Positions 25,922 through 34,267 of a DNA stretch of 57,224 nt are shown one piece after another. A model generated the notes under the pieces. It was not told the origin of the DNA, did not search any database, and saw only the letters and a list, made by a program, of their open reading frames with translations. Position 1 is the first letter of the stretch, and every line of letters begins with the position of its first letter. The translations under genes and the position numbers were made by a program. The DNA comes from a virus. Location: the IMG/VR virus record IMGVR_UViG_3300027365_000015, positions 1 to 57,224 of that record; one strand, written 5' to 3'.

Positions 25922-26382
25922 TGGCCGCCTCCTTCAAGCTCGGTCAGGTAGTCGTCGAGGCCGTCCTCGTGGAAGTGCTGGCGAATCGCCACGCTCACCT
26001 GGTTCATCCAGCTCTCGCCGCCCACCAGGTAGGCGCACTGGATCACCAGGCTGGTCAGCTGGTCGCGCAGCACGAAGGCCAGCGTCCGATGGTGCCGGTC
26101 GTCGGAGCGCTCGAGGGACACGCTGTCGCGCCAGTCCTGCAGGGCGCCGGCCATCAGCGGCCGGAGGTAGAGCTCGTGCTGGCGATAGAAGGGGTTGGCC
26201 GGCAACTCGATCAGCGCCTGCCAGAAGGCGGACATGATGGCGTCATCGCTGACCGGGCGGTCGCGATCGATCAGGTCGTCGAGGGTCTGGGAGATGCGAA
26301 ACAGGGTCTCGCAAAAAGCCACGGCGGCCGGATGATTCGGCAGCACGCGACACAGGAAGGCGTGTTCGTCTTGACGGGGCAT
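25918..26382 (-). CDS. Virion-region protein with DDxxD-like motif
   Basis: The 154-residue product is mostly helical. CETLFRISQTLDDLIDRDRP (about residues 26-45) looks like the first aspartate-rich helix of class I isoprenoid synthases, but no second DDxxE motif is clear. Homologues that I recall in phages are uncharacterised. ATG 26382 follows a small hairpin whose 3' arm contains the GAGG ribosome-binding site; a GTG two codons earlier is possible. Function unknown. Confidence 0.6.
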   Translation of the reverse strand: MPRQDEHAFLCRVLPNHPAAVAFCETLFRISQTLDDLIDRDRPVSDDAIMSAFWQALIELPANPFYRQHELYLRPLMAGALQDWRDSVSLERSDDRHHRTLAFVLRDQLTSLVIQCAYLVGGESWMNQVSVAIRQHFHEDGLDDYLTELEGGGQ

Positions 26383-26385
26383 GGG

Positions 26386-26397
26386 CACCTCACGGTG
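26386..26397 (-). promoter_or_regulatory. GNRA hairpin at ribosome-binding site
   Basis: On the transcribed strand CACC and GGTG flank the tetraloop GTGA. The 3' part GAGG is the likely ribosome-binding site, three bases from the ATG, so the hairpin could mask it. The same structure is at 28941-28952. Confidence 0.6.
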
Positions 26398-26446
26398 AGC
26401 CAGTTGGAAGACAGTGTAGCAGAGTCAAGGGCGCGATTTCGCGGGT

Positions 26447-27400
26447 CTAACGCAGCATGATCAGCTTGTTGCTGTGCCCGGTGATGCCGGTGTAGGTCGG
26501 GCTCGCCAGCCACTGCAGGTGCCCCTGGTAGACCGGCAGAAACTCGCGATACACCCAGGTGCCCTCCTGATAGATCGGGCTCACTCGGTCGTAATAGCGA
26601 TAGAACCAGCTCCAGGCGGCCTGCTGGTGGTGGGTGCGGTGGCGGTACTCGCTCAGCGTGTCGTCGCTGCCGTGGCGCACCATGGAGACGTGCTTGGTGC
26701 AGAAGACGATGGCCTCGACGCTGACCCAGTAGCCGACGGTGACGAAGTTGTAGACCGGCTCCTCTACCCAGACCTGATCATAGACATAGCCACACTCGCG
26801 CCACGAGGTGTATCGGCCATCGACAAACCCGTATTCGTACCAGCATTGATAGACCCTTTCTGTCCTCAGGACTCGCCGGGTGCCGGTCTGTTTGTAGCGG
26901 ATGTCCTCGGAGTACCAGGAGTCCTGGTAGGTCACGTACTCAAAGGTCGGTGTGGCCGGGGTGTTGAGCAGGTAGTAGTGGCCGCTCAACGGCATCTTCG
27001 AGGAGCCGATGTAGTAGCGCGAGTTCTTGACGTCGGCGTAGCGGTGGTCTGAGTGAAAGGTCTGCTTGCCGCCGGCGTTATAGACCACCATGCCCCAGCC
27101 CTGGACGGGCAGCGGGTAGGCGCTCTCATAGGTGCGCCAGTAGAAGGTGCCGGTGCCACGCACGTAGAGGCGGATGCCGGTCGTGCCGTAGGCGTCCTGG
27201 GTGTAGCCGAGCAGCGCCACGTCCATGCCAGGATGGCGCGCCGCCACCACCAGCGACGCCACGCCGCGGCTTTCCAGCGGGACGACGTGATAGCCGGTCC
27301 CCAGACGGCGCGAGCCCTGCTTGCGATACACCAGGTTGTCGAAATCCTGGTCGATGGGCAGGCGGCCGAAGAAGCCTTGCGTCTCGACACCCCAGCTCAT
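26447..27400 (-). CDS. Tyrosine-rich tail or fibre protein
   Basis: This protein has 317 residues with unusually many Tyr and Trp (for example WYEYGFVDGRYTSWRECGYV and WSWFYRYYDRV). The pattern suggests a beta-rich extracellular domain. It starts MSWGVETQGFFGRLPIDQDF, close to the starts of small tail-tip proteins that follow fibre genes. ATGA overlap with the upstream tail gene. Role in the adsorption apparatus inferred. Confidence 0.6.
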   Translation of the reverse strand: MSWGVETQGFFGRLPIDQDFDNLVYRKQGSRRLGTGYHVVPLESRGVASLVVAARHPGMDVALLGYTQDAYGTTGIRLYVRGTGTFYWRTYESAYPLPVQGWGMVVYNAGGKQTFHSDHRYADVKNSRYYIGSSKMPLSGHYYLLNTPATPTFEYVTYQDSWYSEDIRYKQTGTRRVLRTERVYQCWYEYGFVDGRYTSWRECGYVYDQVWVEEPVYNFVTVGYWVSVEAIVFCTKHVSMVRHGSDDTLSEYRHRTHHQQAAWSWFYRYYDRVSPIYQEGTWVYREFLPVYQGHLQWLASPTYTGITGHSNKLIMLR

Positions 27401-27747
27401 GACACCTCCGGCATGTAGCCGAACACCACGATGCGGCTGCGGCTGCGGCGCGGCGACGCCCAGTCGGCGAGGTCGGACAGCTGCGCCTCGTCGCTGATCG
27501 CCGGCGCCCAGCTCAGGGTGCGGGTGCTGGCGTGATAGGTCAGCTTGTGGGGTACGTGGCGCATATGATGGTCGCCATCCAGCGGAATGGCCTGGACGGC
27601 GATGTCCATGGTGCCCGGGATGTCGAGCGTCACGCTGCCGCTGTCGTTTCGCCCCACCACTCGCGACAGGATGAGGGTGGTCAGCCGCGAGGATAGCTCG
27701 AAGTTGACGCCACCTTCCGGCGCCCTGACCTGGATGCCATAGCTCAT
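27397..27747 (-). CDS. Small tail protein
   Basis: This protein has 116 residues and is beta-rich. Its start MSYGIQVRAPEGGVNFE resembles the start of the 317-residue protein that follows. It overlaps both neighbours by ATGA. Position between the J-like protein and the tyrosine-rich protein suggests a tail-tip component. Confidence 0.6.
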   Translation of the reverse strand: MSYGIQVRAPEGGVNFELSSRLTTLILSRVVGRNDSGSVTLDIPGTMDIAVQAIPLDGDHHMRHVPHKLTYHASTRTLSWAPAISDEAQLSDLADWASPRRSRSRIVVFGYMPEVS

Positions 27748-28937
27748 AGTCTGCCGATCCTCACCCGGAGGCGGCCGTTCTCGTCGTAGACCGAGATGCG
27801 GTCGCCGCGCTGCTCCATGCGTCCGCCGGCGCCGGTGGAGTTGAGCTCGAACTCGCCGTCACGGTCGAGCCGCCAGGCCGGGCGACCGTTGTTGCCGCGC
27901 GCGGTGGAGCTCAGGTCGCCGGTCACCTGGCCGAAGCCGATGCGCAGCGAGTCCACGTCGATGGCGTCGGCGCGCAGCAGTCCCGCCACGGTGGTGATCG
28001 GGCGACCGGCATTGTCGAAGATCTTGCCGATAGTGATCGGCCCCAGCTTGCCTTCCTGGATCGAGGCGTCGCGGATCATCGCCGTGTCCATGTAGACCAC
28101 GCCATCCTCGACGATGAACGGCATGCGCTTCTGGTTGGAGTTGGGCCGGGCAATCCAGAAGCGGTCGGCGACCACGGCGAAGTCGGCGGTGGTGCCATCG
28201 TTGTACGCGCCGAAGCCGGAGATATAGCCGTTCTGGTTGAGCGTCAGGGTATACAGGTCGCCCTGCTCGGAGACGGTCTCCTGGATGCCCTGAATGCGGT
28301 CCTTGAAGGCCTTGGCCAGCTCGCTCTCGCCGATGCGACCCGACACCAGGTCGAGCACGTACTCCATGTCGGCGAGCGGCTCGGCGTAGGTGCCGCTGCC
28401 GCTGTTGGGCGGCCCCTCGACCCCGGCGGTCGAGGTGAAGGTAATCCAGTAGTAGTAACCCTTGATCGCCTCCGGGTCCTGGGGGTCGATGGCGTCGTCA
28501 CGCACCACGTCGCTGTAGAGCATGCCCGGGTCGCGGCCTACCGCCTGGGCGTTGGCGAAGTTGTCGGTCTCGCTGCGGTAGATATTGGTGTGGGCATGGT
28601 TGGCGTAGAGATCGACCGGGTTGTCCCAGGTCAGGTTGATCATGCCGTAGAAGCTGCCCTCGGCGCTGAAGCCCTCCGGGGCCGGTGGCGTGGCCAGGTT
28701 GGGCGCCGGCGGTTCGACGCCAGACGCCAGGCTGCCAGGCATGCCGGCCCGGGTGCCGTTCTTGAGCCGGCCGATGCCGCTGTCGAGCAGCTCGCGCAGG
28801 GTGATCTTCTTGTCCAGCGGGTTGCCGCGCACGCCCTCGCCGGTCTCGATGATCTCGGTCATGGCGCTGATCAGGGGGCGCAGCTCGCTCGGCGTCTTGG
28901 GTGACACCGGCGGCAGGGTGCGACGTCGTTGGGTCAT
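27744..28937 (-). CDS. Tail-tip protein with J-like C-terminal domain
   Basis: This protein has about 397 residues. Residues about 85-200 look like a fibronectin type III domain (LTWDNPVDLYANHAHTNIYR, then YYYWITFTS). The C-terminal half, with NGYISGFG, FAVVADRFWI, VYMDTAMIRDASI and RADAID, matches the C-terminal region of lambda J-type tail-tip proteins (DUF1983-like). It should take part in host contact. ATG 28937 follows a GNRA hairpin whose 3' arm holds the GAGG site. Confidence 0.75.
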   Translation of the reverse strand: MTQRRRTLPPVSPKTPSELRPLISAMTEIIETGEGVRGNPLDKKITLRELLDSGIGRLKNGTRAGMPGSLASGVEPPAPNLATPPAPEGFSAEGSFYGMINLTWDNPVDLYANHAHTNIYRSETDNFANAQAVGRDPGMLYSDVVRDDAIDPQDPEAIKGYYYWITFTSTAGVEGPPNSGSGTYAEPLADMEYVLDLVSGRIGESELAKAFKDRIQGIQETVSEQGDLYTLTLNQNGYISGFGAYNDGTTADFAVVADRFWIARPNSNQKRMPFIVEDGVVYMDTAMIRDASIQEGKLGPITIGKIFDNAGRPITTVAGLLRADAIDVDSLRIGFGQVTGDLSSTARGNNGRPAWRLDRDGEFELNSTGAGGRMEQRGDRISVYDENGRLRVRIGRL

Positions 28938-28940
28938 GGG

Positions 28941-28952
28941 CACCTCACGGTG
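28941..28952 (-). promoter_or_regulatory. GNRA hairpin at ribosome-binding site
   Basis: CACC-GTGA-GGTG on the coding strand, with GAGG as ribosome-binding site three bases before the ATG, as at 26386-26397. Confidence 0.6.
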
Positions 28953-28963
28953 AGCCTATGGGG

Positions 28964-30589
28964 TCAGACCAGCTCGGCGGGGCTGGTGGCGATCTGTACC
29001 GAGTGTACCTCGCGCACCCCCTCGACCTCGATCTCCCAGTCTCGGCTCAGGGTGTGGCCGGCGGGCAGGCGGAACATGCCAGGGCCATCCACCTCGTGCT
29101 CGAGGATGGCGGCGCCGTCGGCGAACAGACGCAGGGTCACCGGGTAGTCACGGGCAATCACCTTGGCGCAGGTGAAGCCGGCCGCGCCGGGCGGGATCTC
29201 GTGCAGGCGCGACCGCCAGCGGTAGGTCAGCGGCTCACCGCGCCCCCAGCCGGTGATGGCCCCGCCCTGAATCAGGTAGAGGGTGTCATCCATGATGTCG
29301 TAGTAGCCGGCATCGGCCTGGACATCGTAGAACTCGACTCCTTCCCCGGGGGTGAACGAGAAACAGCCGCCGTCGTAGAAGGCGAGGTACCGGCCGTCGT
29401 AGCGGTAGGCGTGGATGGTTTCCGGCTTCAGCGCCTGCCACTGCTCGCGGCTCAGCACCTCGCGGGTGGCCACCCGGGCATCCCGTCCGGCGGCGGCCAC
29501 CAGGCCGTCCGGCGAGGCGTAGAGGGCGAACTCGCCCATATCCACCAGCGAGCGGGGCGCGATGCAGGACTGGGCCACGTCGAGCTCGATCTGGGCCATG
29601 GCATCCGGGCTCGAGCCGGACACCAGGTGCGGCTGCCCCTCGGTCACCACCACCAGGCCGGCCGCGGTCGAGGCGATGGCGACGATGTCGTCAGGAAAGG
29701 CCAGCTGGTAGCCCACCGGCCAGGCGTGAGGCAGATAGGCCTCGGAGAAGCACAGGGTGTTCTCGAAGAAGCCGGCCAGGATGCCGTTGGGCAGCGCCGT
29801 GAGGCCGACCATGCGCGGATCCGGCATGTCCCACTCGGTGGACGGCAGTGCGCGCCCCAGTGACTCGCTCGGCACGCTATCGACGTACTGCCCCACCCCG
29901 GGCGCCAGGTCGGCGACGAACTGGTAGATGCCGGAGGACTCCACGCGGTACAGCCGCTTGATCTCGATGTTGGTCGCCGCGCTCGGGACACCGGGCAGGC
30001 TGACCACCACCTCGCCACCCTCCGGCGCGTCATCCACCATGTCCCAGCGCACGACGGCCGGGCTCGGCTCGCTGGGCGCGCCTTCCTCGCCGTAGCCGCT
30101 GATCAGTGTCACCACGTAGGAGGTCTCCAGCGCCGTGTCGGGCTGATCTTCCAGCGGCACCCGCCCAGTCGGCTCTTCGACGGTCGGCGATCCGGATGGG
30201 GCCGGCACGCCCAGGGCATAGCTGCTGTTGGGGTACGGCGGCGTGCCGTCCGTGGCGATGTCGATGCCGGCCATCTTCGGCACGCCGTCGCCCGTCCAGT
30301 AGATGCGGTGCCAGCGGTCATTGGCCAGCGGCGACTTCACGACGTTGACCCGCTTGCCGTTGCCCCAGGCGAACCAGAAGCCGTCGCCGTCGTTGCCGTT
30401 CGGGTACCGATAGAGCGCCGAGGGCTTGGACACGCTGGGCAGACCGGCCACCGGCGCGGGCCCCTTCTCGGGCTTCAGGGTGCCGTGGCGCAGATAGAGA
30501 TTGCGCGCCACCTGGGCGCTGTTCTCGGGCAGCAGGCGAGCGTCGAGGATCGGCAGCTCGCCGCGAAAGGCGCTGTGTTGGATCTTCAT
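28964..30589 (-). CDS. Tail protein, beta-propeller-like
   Basis: This protein has 541 residues. It opens MKIQHSAFRGELPILDARLL and continues with ARNLYLRHGTLKPEKGP, a start typical of a tail protein found in many podovirus-like phages. Repeated beta blades (TALPNGILAGFFENTLCFSE; AGLVVVTEGQPHLVSG) suggest a propeller. Likely part of the tail hub or stabilising ring. Located directly downstream of the DGR and a small assembly gene. Confidence 0.7.
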   Translation of the reverse strand: MKIQHSAFRGELPILDARLLPENSAQVARNLYLRHGTLKPEKGPAPVAGLPSVSKPSALYRYPNGNDGDGFWFAWGNGKRVNVVKSPLANDRWHRIYWTGDGVPKMAGIDIATDGTPPYPNSSYALGVPAPSGSPTVEEPTGRVPLEDQPDTALETSYVVTLISGYGEEGAPSEPSPAVVRWDMVDDAPEGGEVVVSLPGVPSAATNIEIKRLYRVESSGIYQFVADLAPGVGQYVDSVPSESLGRALPSTEWDMPDPRMVGLTALPNGILAGFFENTLCFSEAYLPHAWPVGYQLAFPDDIVAIASTAAGLVVVTEGQPHLVSGSSPDAMAQIELDVAQSCIAPRSLVDMGEFALYASPDGLVAAAGRDARVATREVLSREQWQALKPETIHAYRYDGRYLAFYDGGCFSFTPGEGVEFYDVQADAGYYDIMDDTLYLIQGGAITGWGRGEPLTYRWRSRLHEIPPGAAGFTCAKVIARDYPVTLRLFADGAAILEHEVDGPGMFRLPAGHTLSRDWEIEVEGVREVHSVQIATSPAELV

Positions 30590-30590
30590 A

Positions 30591-31028
30591 TCAGGCCTCG
30601 ATCAGCGATGCCTGGTGAAACAGGTCATCGACCTCGGCCTCGGTCAGGCCGAGCTGGTCCGCCAGGGCGATGATGGTCGGGCTCATGCGACGGAACTCAT
30701 GGGCGTCATGCCAGGCATCGATCACCAGCGGGTCGGTAGCCGGGTCGTCCATGATGGCCTCGACCTGGCTGCGAAGCCCCGCCTGACGCAGCACGGCGCG
30801 CGCCTGAAAGCGGCTGACGACGGCGGATTCTCGCCAGTCCTTCAGTTGTTCGGCGGTCATCGGAATCTCGGGATACCCGTCGAACTCGGCGAGGGCATTG
30901 CCCTCGTCGATCCACTGCTGGACGTCGCTATAGAGCTCATTACTCACAGGAACGACGGCGCCCTTCTTCACTCGCCCGTAGTCGGCGAGGCAGACGACGC
31001 GCCCGGCAGTTTGGTCTTTGCTGAACAT
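30591..31028 (-). CDS. Small tail-region protein
   Basis: This protein has 145 residues. AGGAGG directly before ATG 31028 makes the start secure. The gene begins inside the 3' end of the reverse transcriptase frame (61-base overlap). The protein is mainly helical after about residue 45, and its size and place suggest a tail assembly chaperone or adaptor. Function unknown. Confidence 0.65.
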   Translation of the reverse strand: MFSKDQTAGRVVCLADYGRVKKGAVVPVSNELYSDVQQWIDEGNALAEFDGYPEIPMTAEQLKDWRESAVVSRFQARAVLRQAGLRSQVEAIMDDPATDPLVIDAWHDAHEFRRMSPTIIALADQLGLTEAEVDDLFHQASLIEA

Positions 31029-32032
31029 GCGACCTCCTGGGTCAGCTGATGATGCTGCGCGGCGAGTGAGCGCAGCAGGTTGTGGGAATCGGCCCAGCGA
31101 GCATGGCCAAGCCAGGCAGCGAGGAAGAAGCGCAACGCTTGCTTGTCGCCGGCCAGGGTGTGGGCTTTGATCTTGCGTTTGGCACGGCGAACGCTGTCGC
31201 GCCTCAGCAGCTTATGGCTCGGGAATATCCTATAGCCAAGGAAGTTGACGCCGGCGCTCACCGGCGTGACCGACCACTTGCTGAAGGTCAACCCCAGGGC
31301 GTGGCGGCAGAACATCTCCAGCCAGCCGCGCAGCTCGTGGAGAAAGCCGCGGGAGCGACCCAGTATCACGATGTCGTCCATGTAGCGGGTGAAGTTAGAC
31401 ACACCCATGGTCTGCGCCAAGAAGCGGTCCACTTCGGTGCCGTAGACGTTGGCCCACAGCTGCGACGTCAGGTTGCCGATCGGCAGCCCGGTACCGGTGC
31501 GCGGCGTGAACCGCTCGATCAGCCAGGCGGTGTGCCGACAGCTAATCTTGGCGTCGATGCGCCGCCATAATGTCGGCCTGTCCACGCTGTAGAAATACTT
31601 GCTGAAGTCGGTCTTTAGGGCATAGACCGTGGCGCCATTGCGACCGAGGTGGCGCATCATCGCTTGGGTGCGAATCGCGCCACTATGCATGCCGCGCCCC
31701 TTCCTGCAGGCGTAGGCCTGGGGGAGCATGCCGGCCTCGAAGATCGGGCCGATGACGTTGCACAGCGCATGCTGGACGACGCGATCTTGAAACGGCGCGG
31801 CGGTGATCGGGCGCGGCTTGGGCTCGTAGACCCAGAACGTCCGGGGCTTGCCCGGCCGGTAGGTCTGGTCGAGGATGTCGCGCCTCAGCTTCTCCAGCCA
31901 GGCCGCCTCGTATTCCTTGAAGTTCAGATAGCCGGCGCTGCTGCGTCGGCCCCGCGCCGCCTTTTGGTAGGCGTTGCGCAGGTTGTCGGGGTCGGCGATC
32001 CTGCCGATGAGGTTCCGGTACCGCTTGCCCAA
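30968..32032 (-). CDS. DGR-type reverse transcriptase
   Basis: This protein has 354 residues. It copies the TR RNA into adenine-mutagenised cDNA for transfer into the VR. Polymerase motifs: LKTDFSKYFYSV (motif A, Asp 142), the DGR hallmark IGNLTSQ (185-191, in place of QGxxxSP of other groups) and the catalytic YMDD (217-220). FLGYRIFPSHKLLRR is near residue 270. The start is a TTG at 32032 with AAGGAA upstream; no ATG is nearby. It lies downstream of target, avd and TR in the order of phage BPP-1. Its last 20 residues overlap the next gene. Confidence 0.95.
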   Translation of the reverse strand: MGKRYRNLIGRIADPDNLRNAYQKAARGRRSSAGYLNFKEYEAAWLEKLRRDILDQTYRPGKPRTFWVYEPKPRPITAAPFQDRVVQHALCNVIGPIFEAGMLPQAYACRKGRGMHSGAIRTQAMMRHLGRNGATVYALKTDFSKYFYSVDRPTLWRRIDAKISCRHTAWLIERFTPRTGTGLPIGNLTSQLWANVYGTEVDRFLAQTMGVSNFTRYMDDIVILGRSRGFLHELRGWLEMFCRHALGLTFSKWSVTPVSAGVNFLGYRIFPSHKLLRRDSVRRAKRKIKAHTLAGDKQALRFFLAAWLGHARWADSHNLLRSLAAQHHQLTQEVACSAKTKLPGASSASPTTGE

Positions 32033-32156
32033 TCCTGTTCCTTATCCGGCGTCCTGCCGGGTGCGTTGATAAAAGCCGCGCGCAGGTCTCGATATTTCAC
32101 TACGCCCTGTTTCGCGGACCGGGTCGTGTATTTCCCGAAGGAGGTAGGTGCACGGC

Positions 32157-32172
32157 TGACCACATTTGGTCA
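32157..32172 (-). ncRNA. Hairpin in DGR RNA between TR and RT
   Basis: TGACCA and TGGTCA form a perfect six-base stem with a four-base loop, about 40 bases 3' of the TR on the transcribed strand. In the BPP-1 system the RNA between TR and RT is needed for cDNA priming. An equivalent role is inferred here. Confidence 0.5.
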
Positions 32173-32212
32173 CCCCGGGTGGCCGTGGCCATCCCGGCGG
32201 CAGGTGATTGTC

Positions 32213-32331
32213 GTCACAGACGCCGCGGGCGCCGATGTTGCTGCTGGAGTTGTCCGGCTGATTGTTCCAGTTCGAGGCGCGAGAGCCTGCGTTGGAGCCG
32301 TTGTCCCAGTTCGCGCCGAATAGCGGCGAGT
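32213..32331 (-). repeat. DGR template repeat (TR)
   Basis: This 119-base stretch matches the variable repeat at 32741-32859 at all 93 template positions that are not adenine on the transcribed strand, and differs at 16 of its 26 adenines. It carries clustered AAC/AAT codons (SNWNNQPDNSSSN reading). It lies between avd and the reverse transcriptase. The 3' end GGCGTCTGTGAC is invariant and probably contains the IMH-like recognition end. Confidence 0.95.
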
Positions 32332-32350
32332 ATCCGTGCACCACCCATGC

Positions 32351-32704
32351 TCAGCGCCTGTTCTTCTGCCAGGCGCCGACCATTCTGCCGACCTCGGCCA
32401 GATGGACCGAGGCCACCTCATGCTGATGAGGTGTAATGAGCTTATGCGCCGGCGAGGCGGCGAAGCGCAGCAGCCAGCGCAGCTCGGCGAGCGCGGCATC
32501 CACCTGGTAGACGCGGCTCACCTGGTTGGACTTGGCCGCCACATAGATCAGGCCGGGCACCGACAGCAGCGCATCGAGCAGCTTGTCGCGGTACCGGCCG
32601 TGGCGGCGCGGTAGGGTCTGGATGATCGGGTACAGGTAGGCCACCGCCTGGTCATAGCGCTCGACGATGGCCAGTGACTGCACTCTGCGTGGAGCTTCCT
32701 TCAT
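32351..32704 (-). CDS. avd: DGR accessory protein Avd
   Basis: This protein has 117 residues and forms the four-helix bundle of the bAvd family: VERYDQAVAYLYPIIQTLPR, HGRYRDKLLDALLSV, QVDAALAELRWLLRFAAS and VASVHLAEVGRMVGAWQK. It has a basic surface and binds the reverse transcriptase and TR RNA; it is required for retrohoming in BPP-1. It starts nine bases after the target gene stop and ends 20 bases before the TR. In known DGRs this gene is found in exactly this place. Confidence 0.93.
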   Translation of the reverse strand: MKEAPRRVQSLAIVERYDQAVAYLYPIIQTLPRRHGRYRDKLLDALLSVPGLIYVAAKSNQVSRVYQVDAALAELRWLLRFAASPAHKLITPHQHEVASVHLAEVGRMVGAWQKNRR

Positions 32705-32713
32705 GTCGCGTCG

Positions 32714-34264
32714 CTATCGCTCCGCTTGCAGGTTCAGGTGGTCACAGACGCCGCGGGCGCCGAGGGTGCTGCTGGAGCCGTCCGGCCGAAAGTACCAGAA
32801 CGAGGCGCGAGAGCCTGCGTGGGAGCCGCCGTCCCAGCTCGCGCCGAAAAGCGGCGAGCGGATGGAGTGCGTGTAGATGTCGCCACGGCCGTCCGCCCAA
32901 TCGTTCCAGGTGGCGCTGCCGGTCGCCGAGGTACCGTTGATGTCGGCGCCCCACTGCCACATGACGCCGGTGATCTGCTCGCAGCCGATGTCACTGCGGT
33001 GGCCGGCCTGGTGCTGGGTGGTGCCGGGATCGGTGCCGACGGCCTGGCGCTCGACCACGCCGTAGGCGATGGAGGCGAACTCCTGATAGAACGGTAGGCG
33101 CTTGCCGGCGGCGGTGGCCAGGTCCACGGCGACCCACCAGCTCAGGTTGGCGTAGGTGCTCGACCCGTCGCCGCCGTAGGCGTCGGGAATCACCGGGACG
33201 CTGTTGGCATCGGCGATCTGCGCGCCGTTGCGCGAGTAGCCGTTCAGGCCGTACTGGGTATCCATCAGGTAGATGTCGGCCCAGATGCCGCACTTTGGGT
33301 CATGCACCATGGCCCGAGGACTGGGCGCCGATGGCAGCCAGTTCAGGTCCCACAGTGAGCGCGAGGCGATGCCGCCGTTGGCAAAAGAGTGGAACCCGCC
33401 TGCTGCGCGGGCACCCGCAGGCGCGGCGCTGTCGGCGTCTACCGCTTCGAGCGTGCCGTCGCCATGCGCATAGACGGTGTAGTCGGTGCCATTGCCCAAG
33501 GCCGGCAGGGTGACCGAGGTGCCGGCGGCGATCTCGACCAGGCTCGAGCCCACCACCAGGGCCAAGTCGGAAGCGACCTCCAGGGTGGTGGACGAGGGCG
33601 CATTCCAGGCCGGCAGGCTGCCATCAGCCTTGGCGAAAGCCGTTGGTGTGACGGCTACCGCGAAGCCTCGATAGTCCTGCTCCAGCTGGGCCAGCTGCTT
33701 GCCATCCAGGGTGTCGGCATCAAGTTCTGAGCCCTCGCCGTCCACGGTCAGCAGCTTGGCCAGCACGTCGGCGGCGGTGTAGCTGCTGGCGTCGAGCTTC
33801 TGGGCCAGGGCGTTGGTCATGGTGGTGGCGAAGTCGGGGTCGTTGTTCAGCGCCTCGGCCAGCTCGTTCAGCGTGTCCAGGGCGCCGGGCGCGGCTGCGA
33901 CCAGGGCTTCCAGCTCGCTGTCGGTATAGGCCTTGGCATCCTCGAGCAGGGTGCGCAGCGTCTGGGCGGTGATGCGCGCCTCCACCTTCTCGCCACCGGC
34001 ATGGACGATGGCATCGCCTTCGTAGCCGCGCTCCACGGTCAGGGTGTAGTTGCCGCCGCCGTCATCGGTGATGGCGGTCACCTTGACCACCTCGATGTTG
34101 CTGCCGTAGCGCGAAGCGTCGTTGAACAGGGTCATCAGGAACCAGTCGCCGCTGGCCAGCGACGCCGGCAGATGGGCGCCGTTCTTGAGGCTCAGGATGG
34201 TCTCGCCTGACGGCACGGAGGCGGCAAGGACGCCGCGGGCGTTGTTGATGAAAATCTGCGGCAT
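32714..34264 (-). CDS. mtd: DGR target: Mtd-like receptor-binding tail protein
   Basis: This protein has 516 residues. The N-terminus (MPQIFINNARGVLAASV) is a tail-attachment type; residues about 100-150 are helical (LLEDAKAYTDSELEALVAAA). The C-terminal third is a C-type-lectin-like fold with GVMWQWGADI, then the variable segment SPLFGASWDGG to ARGVCD (about residues 468-508). The VR sits in the last 50 residues. Diversification would alter receptor specificity. The gene begins directly after a small fibre-tail adaptor gene and is followed by avd. Confidence 0.92.
   Translation of the reverse strand: MPQIFINNARGVLAASVPSGETILSLKNGAHLPASLASGDWFLMTLFNDASRYGSNIEVVKVTAITDDGGGNYTLTVERGYEGDAIVHAGGEKVEARITAQTLRTLLEDAKAYTDSELEALVAAAPGALDTLNELAEALNNDPDFATTMTNALAQKLDASSYTAADVLAKLLTVDGEGSELDADTLDGKQLAQLEQDYRGFAVAVTPTAFAKADGSLPAWNAPSSTTLEVASDLALVVGSSLVEIAAGTSVTLPALGNGTDYTVYAHGDGTLEAVDADSAAPAGARAAGGFHSFANGGIASRSLWDLNWLPSAPSPRAMVHDPKCGIWADIYLMDTQYGLNGYSRNGAQIADANSVPVIPDAYGGDGSSTYANLSWWVAVDLATAAGKRLPFYQEFASIAYGVVERQAVGTDPGTTQHQAGHRSDIGCEQITGVMWQWGADINGTSATGSATWNDWADGRGDIYTHSIRSPLFGASWDGGSHAGSRASFWYFRPDGSSSTLGARGVCDHLNLQAER
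32741..32859 (-). repeat. DGR variable repeat (VR)
   Basis: This is the 3' end of the target gene. All 16 differences from the TR fall at template adenines; they change eleven codons (for example AAC to TTC, TAC, GGC, CAC). After GTCTGTGAC the similarity ends and the protein continues HLNLQAER. Confidence 0.95.
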
Positions 34265-34267
34265 GGA

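Noticed and set aside
32042-32344. Open frame covering the TR read as a protein
   Set aside because: The frame is open because the TR copies a coding VR; past the TR the composition is not protein-like, and the DGR explains the sequence.
32714-32740. Strong hairpin just downstream of VR, as in BPP-1
   Set aside because: Only an interrupted stem of about five pairs could be drawn, too weak to report as a feature.
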